NCBI GenBank assembly: GCA_002478265.1
Contig: DLNC01000012.1
Coordinates: forward strand, 105,539-169,538
DNA from: Syntrophaceae bacterium UBA7520
GTDB taxonomy: Bacteria; Desulfobacterota; Syntrophia; Syntrophales; Smithellaceae
Direction of reading: 5' to 3'
Length of the DNA stretch: 64,000 nt
Within the stretch, counting starts at the first letter, position 1. Every line of letters begins with the position of its first letter. Of this stretch, positions 42,953 to 51,359 are shown one piece after another. The position numbers were made by a program, and so were the translations under genes. The notes beneath the pieces are model-generated. The model made no database searches, was not told the origin of the DNA, and worked only from the letters and a program-made list of their open reading frames with translations.

Positions 42953-43810
42953 TTACGGCCGCAATTTTTCCGGATACATTTTCTGCATGCATTCCGGGCA
43001 GAGCGCATGGCTGAACTCCAGATCCGCGTGCTTGCTCAAATATGCTTCCAACTGACTCCATGAACCTTGATAGTCTCTGATTTTCTTGCAGGCGGCACAG
43101 ATAGGAATAAGACCGGCAATTGTTTTAATTTCGTCTTTTGCGGTAAGCATTTCCTGCTCCACCCGTTGGGCATTAATGATGATCAGGGCAATGATGAGAA
43201 TAATATAAGCGGCAATGCTGCCCAAAAAAGTGAACTGATGAGAAAGACCCGCTTGCATCAAATCAGCCATATGCTCTTTCTCGAAGAAGCAGGAAACCGC
43301 CCTGAAGAGCGGCCATGCTGCACACAACACTAAAAACCAGTATAACGCATAATTCCTTTTTCGTAATACCCTCGGCAGATCACGCCGCGCGATTATAATC
43401 ATCATGATACAAAGCATGGCCTGAAAAAAGGAAAAGACAATAAAACGATAAGCCAGACTCGGCATGCTATAAGTTAAATACAGATAAAGCGCGACAAATA
43501 TAATCATGGATCCGGCGTAAAAATTATAAGCCGGCCGCGTGCCGGAAAAACGGCTCAAGCCCGCGTTTATAAGAACGATGGAAAACAGAAGCAGTGCGTT
43601 GCTCGCGATAACAGTGAAAAAATCCGGTAAAATATTGCGCTGACTCAAAAGCAGCATTCCCAAGGCGTTGCTCAGCGCGGCAAAAACCCAATACAAAAAT
43701 CCTTCATACGTCTTTTGCTTTCGCCGAATATAAAACATGCACGCGAAGAGAATCAGCGAGGTGATTCCGGAAACAAAAATGAGCGTGCGCATGTCCAGAA
43801 AATGTTGCAT
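42953..43810 (-). CDS. Seven-helix membrane protein with C-terminal Cys-rich signalling module
   Basis: About 285 residues with seven hydrophobic segments in residues 5-215, a short coiled coil (RVEQEMLTAKDEIKTIAGL) and a compact C-terminal module PICAACKKIRDYQGSW...ALCPECMQKMYPE with four Cys. This module is common at the ends of PAS/GGDEF/histidine-kinase proteins in Desulfobacterota, where it probably binds metal, but here it is attached directly to a 7TM unit with no kinase or cyclase. The start is uncertain: ATG at 43810 or 43792, or GTG at 43828; none has a strong ribosome site. Confidence 0.72.
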   Translation of the reverse strand: MQHFLDMRTLIFVSGITSLILFACMFYIRRKQKTYEGFLYWVFAALSNALGMLLLSQRNILPDFFTVIASNALLLFSIVLINAGLSRFSGTRPAYNFYAGSMIIFVALYLYLTYSMPSLAYRFIVFSFFQAMLCIMMIIIARRDLPRVLRKRNYALYWFLVLCAAWPLFRAVSCFFEKEHMADLMQAGLSHQFTFLGSIAAYIILIIALIIINAQRVEQEMLTAKDEIKTIAGLIPICAACKKIRDYQGSWSQLEAYLSKHADLEFSHALCPECMQKMYPEKLRP

Positions 43811-43864
43811 CTTGCACCACTGCAGCACAACGGCTGCTGCCGCGTTACATTTTGGATAACCGCT

Positions 43865-44113
43865 TTAATGACCGCAGGTTGAGCAGTTTGACGACGAACA
43901 GGATGAACAACTCGAGGAGGAAGAAGTCGAAGAACTTGCTGACGAACCTTTACCCAACGATCCATACTTGCCCTTCCCGACTTTTGAGATAAGTTTGCGG
44001 GTTTTTTTTGATTTACACTTGGGGCACACGGCATTGGGTTTTTCGCTCATGCTCATGGTCAAAACTTCAAATTGTTTTTTACAATTATCACACTGAAATT
44101 CGTAAATTGGCAT
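43865..44113 (-). CDS. FmdB-family zinc-ribbon protein
   Basis: The 82-residue protein starts MPIYEFQCDNCKKQFEVL and continues with CPKCKSKKTRKL, the two CxxC pairs of an FmdB (CxxC_CxxC_SSSS) regulatory zinc ribbon. A flexible Ser/Cys-rich tail ends in CSTCGH. The function is not established; the name comes from formamidase loci. The start at 44113 gives the conserved N-terminus, and a GTG/ATG frame 18 bases longer is less likely. Confidence 0.85.
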   Translation of the reverse strand: MPIYEFQCDNCKKQFEVLTMSMSEKPNAVCPKCKSKKTRKLISKVGKGKYGSLGKGSSASSSTSSSSSCSSCSSSNCSTCGH

Positions 44114-44236
44114 ACCTGTTTTATCCTGCAACTTTTAACTAAGATTAGTGCTCATAATGGAAAAAGTCAATATTATCAAGGTAAAATATTGAGCGGAAAT
44201 ATCAACGATATCAATGCGTTTTTATCTAAAAAAATA

Positions 44237-45367
44237 TTATAGGGGCCTCCCCATCAGCAGGCGAAGCATATTGATAATCATCTTTTTGCGTCCCGCTTTT
44301 TCAGCCAGGATGCTTAAATAGAGAAGTTCCGTGTTCAAAGGCGGTACGGTAAGCTTGTCTTTTTTAAACAGCTTTGCCGCGCCGGGCTTGCATTTGGTCA
44401 CGCACAATCCACAACCTATACATCTTTCCGGATCAACACGATAAAAGCCGTTGTCCGAGAGAATTGCTCCCATCTGGCAGCGCTCAAGGCATATGCCGCA
44501 TGCTTTGCACAAATACATATCTATGCACGCGTAGTAGTTTGAAGCGAAATACCGGGCGGGATGTTCGTGTTTTTTGGCGGTAGTCAAAATACCGCAACAG
44601 CAGCCGCAGCAGATGCAGATACAGTTCGGTTTCCGCGAATTGCCCGGCTGCAAGACCATGCCCTTTTCTTCGGCCATATCCAGAATTTCCAGACATTCCT
44701 CTTTGGATATCCGCCGGGCGCGGTTTCTGGCCGCGTGGCTGCTTCTTCCGATCAGGAGGCATACCTCTATATTATCTGTTCGCAGGCAGGGTTTTCCCAA
44801 AATGGCTTCGCCCTGCTTGCAGACACAGTTGGCTACATGTATCGCTTCCCGAGTGCGCGCGATGTAGCGGCGTATGTTGTCATAGGTATCGACGATATAT
44901 TCGGGAACAATCGCCTTCAGATGCGGGCTTGTCCGAAGCTGGGGCAACGACGAGCGGAAAAATTCTTTGTCGAAAGCTTCGTCAAAATATTGATGAATCA
45001 TATCCACCAATTCCCGCGTCAGACTATCCACCTGATATTCAAACATCCCGATAGCCAGCATGGCCATGCTGTAGCGCGGTTTTCCCGGGCGGCTGGAACG
45101 GCTGATTACCCCCTTGATAAACATTTCCTCCAGCAGCACCGATAAATCTTCCTGCGACATCTCTGCGCCGAAAGATTTGGTGAATCTTTTGTGAATTGCG
45201 GATACGGGCAGCGAACGCAGCGTGAGACACAGGGCGATTTTTGCCTGCAGCGGCGTGAAAAAATATTTGAGTATATCGATTTCCACACCGCTGGGCGCGG
45301 CGGGATACCCTATCGGATATTTATCCAGTTGCATCTGCAACCGGCGGTAAATTTGCTCTTCGGTCAC
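44237..45367 (-). CDS. HTH-domain 4Fe-4S protein (paralogue 1 of 3)
   Basis: This 376-residue protein has an N-terminal winged-helix region (residues ~25-105: FTPLQAKIALCL, then a helix-turn-helix and VISRSSRPGKPRYSM wing). The central Cys block is NCVCKQG...LGKPC...EVC, followed by a dense CICCGCCCG and a C-terminal 2x[4Fe-4S] ferredoxin (CKACGICLERC, CIGCGLCVTKCKPG). The start is GTG at 45367 with GGAG 8 bases upstream. It ends a run of hydrogenase-maturation-type genes, 18 bases after the nickel permease. It shares order and spacing of all Cys blocks with the proteins at 50090-51172 and 51360-52352. Function unknown; a redox or metal-sensing regulator is possible. Confidence 0.8.
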   Translation of the reverse strand: MTEEQIYRRLQMQLDKYPIGYPAAPSGVEIDILKYFFTPLQAKIALCLTLRSLPVSAIHKRFTKSFGAEMSQEDLSVLLEEMFIKGVISRSSRPGKPRYSMAMLAIGMFEYQVDSLTRELVDMIHQYFDEAFDKEFFRSSLPQLRTSPHLKAIVPEYIVDTYDNIRRYIARTREAIHVANCVCKQGEAILGKPCLRTDNIEVCLLIGRSSHAARNRARRISKEECLEILDMAEEKGMVLQPGNSRKPNCICICCGCCCGILTTAKKHEHPARYFASNYYACIDMYLCKACGICLERCQMGAILSDNGFYRVDPERCIGCGLCVTKCKPGAAKLFKKDKLTVPPLNTELLYLSILAEKAGRKKMIINMLRLLMGRPL

Positions 45368-45385
45368 CGGATATCTCCGCGGAAA

Positions 45386-46096
45386 CTATAATCCGAGAAA
45401 CTGTATTGCCGCCCCGCAAAGAAATATCGCCATGCCGGCCAGCGCATGCGTGTAACGTTCCAGCCTGGCTGCGGGAACCAGGTTTAAACCGGCCACGGAA
45501 CCAAGCACAACAACAAGCATTGTGCCGATTGTCGCGGCGCTGAAAACCAGGCTGACCGCAACCACATGGAACATATTCCCCTGCGCGGCGGGATACATAA
45601 GGATAGGAATCAACGGCTCACAAGGCCCCAAAACAAAAATGACGAATAAAACCCAAGGGGTGATACTGCGCGCGCTTTCCTCATGGACATGAACGTGCTC
45701 TTGCGCATGCACATGCTTATGCTCATGCATTGTGCCGTCGCTATGCGGATGCCGGTGTGTATGCGGCTGATTGCGATAAGCACGGCGCATCCCCCAGATA
45801 AAATATATAAGACCAAAGGCGATCAGCGCCCAGCCGGCAATACTGCCGCGCATGGATTCCAGCGGTTCCAACTGCGCGATAGCTAAACCAAAAGCAATGC
45901 CGACAAAACCAAGAATTATGGAACTGACGACGTGACCCAAGCCGCACAAAACAGTGATCCATGATGTTTTCCAGAATGACCATTTCCGGGCTTTGGCCAT
46001 GACAATAAAAGGCACATAATGATCCGGACCGAACAGTGTGTGAAAAAAACCGATGGAGACGGCGGTAATTAAAAGAATTCCCAGTTCGTTGGTCAC
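45386..46096 (-). CDS. Nickel/cobalt permease-like membrane protein (NicO/UreH type)
   Basis: This 236-residue protein has about six helices. The first carries FFHTLFGPDHYVPF (H-x5-DH), the metal-permease signature. A His-rich cytoplasmic loop (residues ~112-140) alternates HxH, suited to Ni2+ binding, and a later helix has VLGPCEPLIP. The GTG start overlaps the hypB stop as GTGA, so it is translationally coupled to hypB and very likely supplies nickel for HypA/HypB. Confidence 0.82.
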   Translation of the reverse strand: MTNELGILLITAVSIGFFHTLFGPDHYVPFIVMAKARKWSFWKTSWITVLCGLGHVVSSIILGFVGIAFGLAIAQLEPLESMRGSIAGWALIAFGLIYFIWGMRRAYRNQPHTHRHPHSDGTMHEHKHVHAQEHVHVHEESARSITPWVLFVIFVLGPCEPLIPILMYPAAQGNMFHVVAVSLVFSAATIGTMLVVVLGSVAGLNLVPAARLERYTHALAGMAIFLCGAAIQFLGL

Positions 46097-46761
46097 TTCT
46101 TAAAATCCTCAATTTCTTTTTTCAGCCAGTCAATCCAGTCGTCGATTCCCGCGCCAGTTTTGCAGGAAATTTCCAGAATGACTATCTTCGGGTTCAAAAC
46201 CAGAACTCTTTTGCGCAAGGCATTGATGTCAAAATCACTCAGCGCCAAGTAATCAGTTTTATTGATCAGCAGCAAATCACAGACAGAAAACATCAATGGA
46301 TATTTAAGTGGCTTGTCGTCCCCTTCCGGAACGCTTAAGATCATGACATTCTTGTGCGCGCCGGTGTCAAATTCCGCGGGGCATACCAGATTGCCGACAT
46401 TTTCGATGATGATCAAATCGAAATTTTTTTCCGTCAAAGCGTCTAGGCCCTGTCTGACCATGGTCGCGTCCAAATGACAAAACCCCCCTGTTTTCAGCTG
46501 CACCGCCGGCGCGCCGGCAGCCACAACCTTTTCCGCGTCAACGGTGGAATCGATATCCGCCTCAATTACGCCAAGATTAAAACTCCCCTTGAGACCATCC
46601 ATAGTGCGAAGAATCAGGCTGGTTTTACCCGAACCCGGAGAAGACATCAGATTCAGCAGCATTGTTTTTTTCCCGTGCAGCTCTCCGCGAATGGTTTCGG
46701 CTTGCTTCGCATTGTCAGCCATTATTTCTTCTTTCACTTCAATTAATTTGACACCCGCCAT
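46093..46761 (-). CDS. hypB: Hydrogenase nickel incorporation GTPase HypB
   Basis: The 222-residue SIMIBI-class GTPase has P-loop SSPGSGKTSL, the metal/switch region GGFCHLDATMV, G3-like IIIENVGNLVCPAEFD, and NKTDYL. It lacks the N-terminal His-rich nickel store; the downstream permease loop is His-rich instead. The start at 46761 overlaps the hypA stop (TGATG) and has GGAGGT 6 bases upstream; an earlier in-frame start at 46839 lies inside hypA. Confidence 0.95.
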   Translation of the reverse strand: MAGVKLIEVKEEIMADNAKQAETIRGELHGKKTMLLNLMSSPGSGKTSLILRTMDGLKGSFNLGVIEADIDSTVDAEKVVAAGAPAVQLKTGGFCHLDATMVRQGLDALTEKNFDLIIIENVGNLVCPAEFDTGAHKNVMILSVPEGDDKPLKYPLMFSVCDLLLINKTDYLALSDFDINALRKRVLVLNPKIVILEISCKTGAGIDDWIDWLKKEIEDFKK

Positions 46762-47111
46762 CACTGCACCTCCATGGACTTTATATAATACTCCCTGCCG
46801 GAAACAAGCGTGCCGCTTTCCGCCCCGCAAGAAGGACAAACAAGATTCCCAATTTTATCCACTTGGGTCTCGTAAGAGGTCGAGCACGCGTCGCAACGCA
46901 CCACAATAGGCATCCTTTCGATCTCTAGCTTTGCCCCTTCGGCAATTGTGCCTTTGCTTAAATAATCAAAATACCGCTGCAGCCATTCGTCTTCCAGGTC
47001 GCTTAGCCTGCCGATCTGCAGATGAACAGCCATAACCTTGCTCGCTTTATTCATCACAGCATGTTTCAAAACAATATTTAAAATGCTTTCCGTTATCGGC
47101 ATTTCATGCAT
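46761..47111 (-). CDS. hypA: Hydrogenase nickel chaperone HypA
   Basis: The 116-residue metallochaperone begins MHEMPITESI, with the nickel-binding His2, and has two zinc CxxC pairs (RCDACSTSY, LVCPSCGAES). It delivers Ni2+ to NiFe-enzyme precursors with HypB. It is coupled to hypB by a one-base overlap. No hydrogenase or CO dehydrogenase structural gene is in this window. Confidence 0.96.
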   Translation of the reverse strand: MHEMPITESILNIVLKHAVMNKASKVMAVHLQIGRLSDLEDEWLQRYFDYLSKGTIAEGAKLEIERMPIVVRCDACSTSYETQVDKIGNLVCPSCGAESGTLVSGREYYIKSMEVQ

Positions 47112-47212
47112 CGGAAACTTACTTCCTCAAAATTGAATAATGCTTTTTGATTTTAATTCTTACCGGCGGCATAATGTTATCATTTGTGAGCGCAAAAATC
47201 TATATTGCGACA

Positions 47213-49447
47213 TTAAACCGCCTCCACGCGGCAGGGGACATAGCGGTGCAAGGGCGTCCCGAACTGGTCCCGATGCGTGTTTTTTGTCAGACGATTTACA
47301 TTAGCGCCGTATTTTACACCATTGTAAACCAAACCGAAGCCGTGCGGAATAACCACATGGCCGGGGCGCGCCGTGTCGGTGATTTCCAGTTCAATCTCTT
47401 CGCTGCCTGCTTCCGTAGTCACTTTCACTTGCTGACCGTCCTTTAAATTTAAAGCGGCGGCATCATCAGGATGCATGGCCAGGGTGCAGGCGCGTTTGCC
47501 TTCGTTCCAGGCGGGATCGCGCATATTGGTATTCGCGTTCATGGAACTGTGTCTGCCGGCCATGAGAATCAGCGGAAATTCAGAAGACATAGTCAGTGCC
47601 TCCTCTTCGTTTGCCACATCCAATTTTTTTAGTTCGCCGATAAGCTCCGGGATATAGAGATTTATTTTTCCATCACCGGTTTTCAATTCGGTGAAATTGT
47701 TTTCCGGATCGAGTTTTCCCACCCAGACACCTTCGGGATGGTCTAGAATTTGCTGGAATATTTCTTCGCCAAGCACAGGGCCCGGCTTGAAACCAACTCT
47801 TACGGCGTTTTCCTGAAAAGATTTTGGAGCTACCTGCAATATTCCCCAAAGCGCCGCCAGATGCACCGATCCCAACGCTTTCCCGAGCGTCTTTCCCAGA
47901 ATAAACGGCATATTGCTTAACGCTTTCGGTTCGGTCACGGCATATTCCATCAACGCCTGGGCAAAAACAAGACGATCTTTAAATGCTGCCTGATAAAGTT
48001 TATCGGGAATCGGCGGGATTAAACCTATCTTATCGGCAATTCTCAGATGTATTTCGCCCAGTTCCAGCGGCTCTCCTTCCGCCTCGAGAATTGGCCGGCG
48101 CATTTGAAAGTAGATGCCCGGATAGGTCAAGGGGAAGAATGTGCTGTCCCAGGATTCATAGCCGGAACGAGACGGCAAAACGTAATGAGAAAGAGCGGCT
48201 GTTTCCGTCATGGCTATTTCCGCGGTAACAAGCAGGTCAAGGCGGCTAAAAGCTTTTTCGTAAGCGGTCGTGTCAGCATAGGAACGCAGGGGGTTGCTCC
48301 CTGAAACGATAACGGCGCGCAGTCTTTCGGGGTGATCGGAAAGGATTTCTTCCGGCATAACGTTCGGAGGAAAAACACCGCAAACGGGGAAAGAGTTCGT
48401 CTGCCGCGTGCGCCATATTTTCGGGTCTCTCTCGTCGGTATTTGACCCGATCGGCATCAAATGACCGTGAATGACATTGCCGCCAGGCACGCAGAGCCTC
48501 CCGCAAATCGCCTGCAAAATCACAATCAGATAAGAATTAAGTGCGCTATGGCGCCCCATGAAAATGCCCAGGTCATAGCGCAGCGATGATTTGCGCGTGG
48601 CAAACAAACGGGTTACTTCCCGCACCCGGTCATAATCAAGTTCACAGGTTTTTATCGCGGCGCGCGCGTCAAAATTTGTAAAATAAGACTTTACCTGATC
48701 AAAACCTGATGTATGCCCGGCAAGATAACCTTTATTATCCAAGCCTTCCCGCAGAATAATGGAAATCATCGCTTTAAGCAGCAGGGCATCCGTTCCGGGA
48801 CGAACCGGCAGATGGATGTCGGCAATCTTTGCTGTTTCGGAAAGACGTGGATCGACCACAATTAATTTTTTGTCCGGATCTTTGGAAAGACGCTGTAGCT
48901 GGCGCGGTGCCTGCGGAATCTGATGGCTCTGCATGCCATTCCATCCGATTATCAACAGTACATCCGTGTTGGCAACATCAGGCTGATCGTGAAGATACTG
49001 ACGCCCGTGCGTGCGCCCGCACACCCAGAAAGCGCCGGCGAATTCCTGCGCCAAGGCGCCGTAATGATATTGAGAGCCCAGCCCCCTCATGAGACGTATA
49101 CCGAAAGCCGCTTCAAAATGACAACCTTGCGTACTGGCTCCCATGTACGCAAAAGAACGTGGCCCGTACTGCTCCACTATGCTTTTTAATTTAGCGGCTA
49201 TTTCATCAATGGCCTGCTCCCAGGAAATGCGTTCAAATTTATCTCCCACCTTTTTCAGCGGATACTTCAGCCGATCGGCGTTATGCTGATGATAGGCAAT
49301 GTTCACGCCTTTGCGGCAGACATAGCCTTCGCTTTTGACGTTGGCTTTATCTCCCTTAACTTTGATAATGCGGTTATTCTCCACCTCGATTTCCAGACCG
49401 CAGTTCTGCGCGCAAAGAACGCAGCCGGTTTTATGCCATTGCCCCAT
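47213..49447 (-). CDS. Molybdopterin-dependent oxidoreductase (DMSO reductase family)
   Basis: The 744-residue cytoplasmic-type enzyme has an N-terminal [4Fe-4S] site CVLCAQNCGLE..EGYVCRKG. The Mo/W-bis-MGD regions include KLIVVDPRLSETAKIADIHLPVRPGTDALLL, VSGSNPLRSYADT and the C-terminal dinucleotide domain AGRHSSMNANTNM...HPDDAAALNLKDGQQVKV. There is no Tat signal. The stretch aligning with the metal-ligand loop of formate dehydrogenases (AQEFAGAFWVCGRTHG) does not show an obvious Cys/Sec ligand at the usual place, so the substrate is unclear. It lies 25 bases after the tetR gene and 101 bases before hypA. Confidence 0.92.
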   Translation of the reverse strand: MGQWHKTGCVLCAQNCGLEIEVENNRIIKVKGDKANVKSEGYVCRKGVNIAYHQHNADRLKYPLKKVGDKFERISWEQAIDEIAAKLKSIVEQYGPRSFAYMGASTQGCHFEAAFGIRLMRGLGSQYHYGALAQEFAGAFWVCGRTHGRQYLHDQPDVANTDVLLIIGWNGMQSHQIPQAPRQLQRLSKDPDKKLIVVDPRLSETAKIADIHLPVRPGTDALLLKAMISIILREGLDNKGYLAGHTSGFDQVKSYFTNFDARAAIKTCELDYDRVREVTRLFATRKSSLRYDLGIFMGRHSALNSYLIVILQAICGRLCVPGGNVIHGHLMPIGSNTDERDPKIWRTRQTNSFPVCGVFPPNVMPEEILSDHPERLRAVIVSGSNPLRSYADTTAYEKAFSRLDLLVTAEIAMTETAALSHYVLPSRSGYESWDSTFFPLTYPGIYFQMRRPILEAEGEPLELGEIHLRIADKIGLIPPIPDKLYQAAFKDRLVFAQALMEYAVTEPKALSNMPFILGKTLGKALGSVHLAALWGILQVAPKSFQENAVRVGFKPGPVLGEEIFQQILDHPEGVWVGKLDPENNFTELKTGDGKINLYIPELIGELKKLDVANEEEALTMSSEFPLILMAGRHSSMNANTNMRDPAWNEGKRACTLAMHPDDAAALNLKDGQQVKVTTEAGSEEIELEITDTARPGHVVIPHGFGLVYNGVKYGANVNRLTKNTHRDQFGTPLHRYVPCRVEAV

Positions 49448-49472
49448 ATCGTATACCTCCCTTATTTCAAAA

Positions 49473-50066
49473 CTAATCTCGCCTTATTTGAAGGATGCGC
49501 TCAAAAACCATTTTTTTGAAAACAGTCAACGGCCTTGTGTCTTTGACCAGTTTCATGTGCATAATCGCTCCTTCCCACGCGTCGATAATAAATTGCGCTG
49601 TCTGCAGCGTGTCCATATCGGCGTTGATGTCTCCTCTGCTGCGGGCTTCCTCCAGCAACTGCCGTATGCCTTTTTGCATTTCAAAATAAACTTCACGTAT
49701 CTTTTCCCGGAAGGTCGCGTTCTGGTCACTCATTTCCTGCATGAGGTTGCCGATAGGGCAACCGCGGCACAAATCCATTTTCGTGAACAGATCAGTGTAA
49801 GCGTCAAAAAAACGCGAAAGCTTTTCCACGGGGGGCAAGCCGTCTGTTGTCAAATATTTGTCCGCCATAGCCCGGCTGAAGTCGCGAAAATAGTCAATGA
49901 CCGCGAGCCCGAAGTCTTCCTTGCTTTTGAAATAAAAATAAAAAGAACCTTTCGGTACGCCCGCCGCGTCCAACACCTGCTTAATACCGGTGGCATTGAA
50001 GCCCTGGGCGTGAATAAGCGCGGCTCCCCTACGGATGATTTCTTCGCGCGTGCTGTTTTGCGCCAT
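49473..50066 (-). CDS. TetR-family transcriptional regulator
   Basis: The 197-residue repressor has an N-terminal HTH (residues ~8-52: REEIIRRGAALIHAQGFNATGIKQVLDAAGVPKGSFYFYFKSKEDF). The ligand domain contains CRGCPIGNLMQEMSDQ, an NemR/AcuR-like block whose two Cys may sense electrophiles or thiols. The start at 50066 has AAGGAG 7 bases upstream; the longer frame from 50180 overlaps the neighbouring gene. It lies second in an operon after the 4Fe-4S gene and probably controls the operator at 51209-51223. Confidence 0.9.
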   Translation of the reverse strand: MAQNSTREEIIRRGAALIHAQGFNATGIKQVLDAAGVPKGSFYFYFKSKEDFGLAVIDYFRDFSRAMADKYLTTDGLPPVEKLSRFFDAYTDLFTKMDLCRGCPIGNLMQEMSDQNATFREKIREVYFEMQKGIRQLLEEARSRGDINADMDTLQTAQFIIDAWEGAIMHMKLVKDTRPLTVFKKMVFERILQIRRD

Positions 50067-50089
50067 TCTATATCTCCTTGATGGAAATA

Positions 50090-51172
50090 TTAATCCTGCA
50101 TGACTTTCAAAAAAGCTTCCAGCCTGCCTTTTTCCTGCAGAATTTTCGTGCCCATTTCTGAAACAGTTGCCGGAGTGCAAGGCAACTGTTTTCTCTCCTC
50201 AAGAACAATGGCAGCGGTGGGACATCCGGTAACGCAAAGCCCGCAGCCGATGCATTCCTCGGCGTTGACCACCGCCACATCATCGACCATCACTATGGCC
50301 TTCATGGGGCAACGCTCATCGGCGCAAATACCGCAGCCCGTGCATTCATCGGCATTTACGAAAGCTTCAAAGCGGCTCGGCTCAAAAGCGTGCGGGTGTT
50401 TAAGCTGAGTTCTCCCGCGCAGCACAGTGCAGCAGCACGGACAGCAGTTGCAAATAAGATTAGCCCGGTCCGCGCTGTTGTTGCTGGTGTGCACTAGTCC
50501 CGCTTCTTCAGCCGTATCCAGTACTTTAAAACCCTCTTCCTTGCTTATCCGGCGGGCAAAACCGTATTCAACCAGAAATTGCGCGGCCGCGTCAAAAATC
50601 AGGCACACTTCTTTCGGTTTATCGCAGGCGGCAACGCTTATCCGGCAGGCGCAATTGGTCAGCGCGATAAAAGAGGCGTTATTGATGAAATTTTTGACTT
50701 CTTCATAAGGATGAATGCGGTCGCGCACGGCAATGGATTTATCCACGGCCACGACGCGCATCAGTGGCGTCGGATTTCCCGCGAAGGAAGCGCCGAGCGC
50801 TTCATGATGATACTCTTCCCAGAGTTTACCCAGTCGCTCATGCATGGGCGTGCCGCCGCCTTTCATGAATGGAAATTCAAAAACACCAGGAATGAGCGGC
50901 ACGAGAGCGTAACTTTTTTCTCCATCCTTTACCCGTGCCGCGATAATCCCTTTTTTTGCCATCGTTTCCAGACGCTGCAGAGCTTCGCCTTCGGAGATTC
51001 CCGTTTTTTGCGCGATAACGGCAGGCGTTTTCATTTTATAACTCATCTGTACAGCCACAGCCGCTTCCTGCGGCGTGAAAAGCATTTTGAGTATTTCGTT
51101 GATGGCTTTCGCCTTTGGCGCGGTGGTGGGATGCGCGTCCAGTATCTCTCTCAATCGTTCATAAATATCCAT
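50090..51172 (-). CDS. HTH-domain 4Fe-4S protein (paralogue 2 of 3)
   Basis: The 360-residue protein has a winged-helix region (residues ~25-100: FTPQEAAVAVQM, KTGISEGEALQRLETMAKKG), the NCACRIS...CDKPKEVC block, the conserved ARRISKEEGFKVLDTAEEAGLVH helix, and CNCCPCCC. A C-terminal ferredoxin follows (CTGCGICADERCPMKA, CIGCGLCVTGCP). The ATG at 51172 has GAGGAGGG 5-6 bases upstream. It is the first gene of the probable operon with tetR and the molybdopterin enzyme, and is divergent from paralogue 3. The combination of a DNA-binding-like domain and up to four clusters points to a redox-sensing or electron-transfer role; neither is proven. Confidence 0.82.
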   Translation of the reverse strand: MDIYERLREILDAHPTTAPKAKAINEILKMLFTPQEAAVAVQMSYKMKTPAVIAQKTGISEGEALQRLETMAKKGIIAARVKDGEKSYALVPLIPGVFEFPFMKGGGTPMHERLGKLWEEYHHEALGASFAGNPTPLMRVVAVDKSIAVRDRIHPYEEVKNFINNASFIALTNCACRISVAACDKPKEVCLIFDAAAQFLVEYGFARRISKEEGFKVLDTAEEAGLVHTSNNSADRANLICNCCPCCCTVLRGRTQLKHPHAFEPSRFEAFVNADECTGCGICADERCPMKAIVMVDDVAVVNAEECIGCGLCVTGCPTAAIVLEERKQLPCTPATVSEMGTKILQEKGRLEAFLKVMQD

Positions 51173-51204
51173 AACTTCCCTCCTCAACTTTGTCTGGAAA
51201 CACC

Positions 51205-51231
51205 GTAATAGACCGGTCGTCTACTAGTCAA
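51205..51231 (-). promoter_or_regulatory. Promoter and TetR-type operator of the 4Fe-4S/tetR operon
   Basis: On the minus strand TTGACT (51226-51231) and TATTAC (51205-51210) are 15 bases apart. The palindrome TAGAC-CGGTC-GTCTA (51209-51223, written on the plus strand), with a GACCGGTC core, occupies the spacer. It resembles sites of NemR-like TetR repressors. The TetR protein encoded in the same operon is the obvious candidate. Confidence 0.6.
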
Positions 51232-51300
51232 GCAATATTTGGGGCGCTTTCGTAAATCATTATTTTATTTATGTTATTAATTTAACGCCTCTTATTATTC

Positions 51301-51337
51301 TTGACACAAAAAAATAAATTTCTGATACTCATTGTCA
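51301..51337 (+). promoter_or_regulatory. Promoter with Fur-box-like element upstream of paralogue 3
   Basis: TTGACA (51301-51306) and GATACT (51324-51329) are spaced by 17 bases. Covering the -10 is TGATACTCATTGTCA (51323-51337), which matches the 7-1-7 Fur consensus TGATAATNATTATCA at 12 of 14 fixed positions. Outer bases extend the dyad to TTTCTGA/TCAGAAA. Iron-responsive repression is the natural reading. Confidence 0.6.
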
Positions 51338-51359
51338 GAAAAAACAGGAGGTCGTAAGA

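Noticed and set aside
43865..43950. Ser/Cys-rich tail of the FmdB-like protein as an unusual repeat system
   Set aside because: Such tails are common in FmdB-family proteins, so it is ordinary for the family.
47112..47212. Fur- or NikR-like dyad upstream of hypA (GATAA-CA-TTATG on the minus strand)
   Set aside because: It matches Fur only weakly and lacks the NikR half-sites and spacing; kept out of the feature list.
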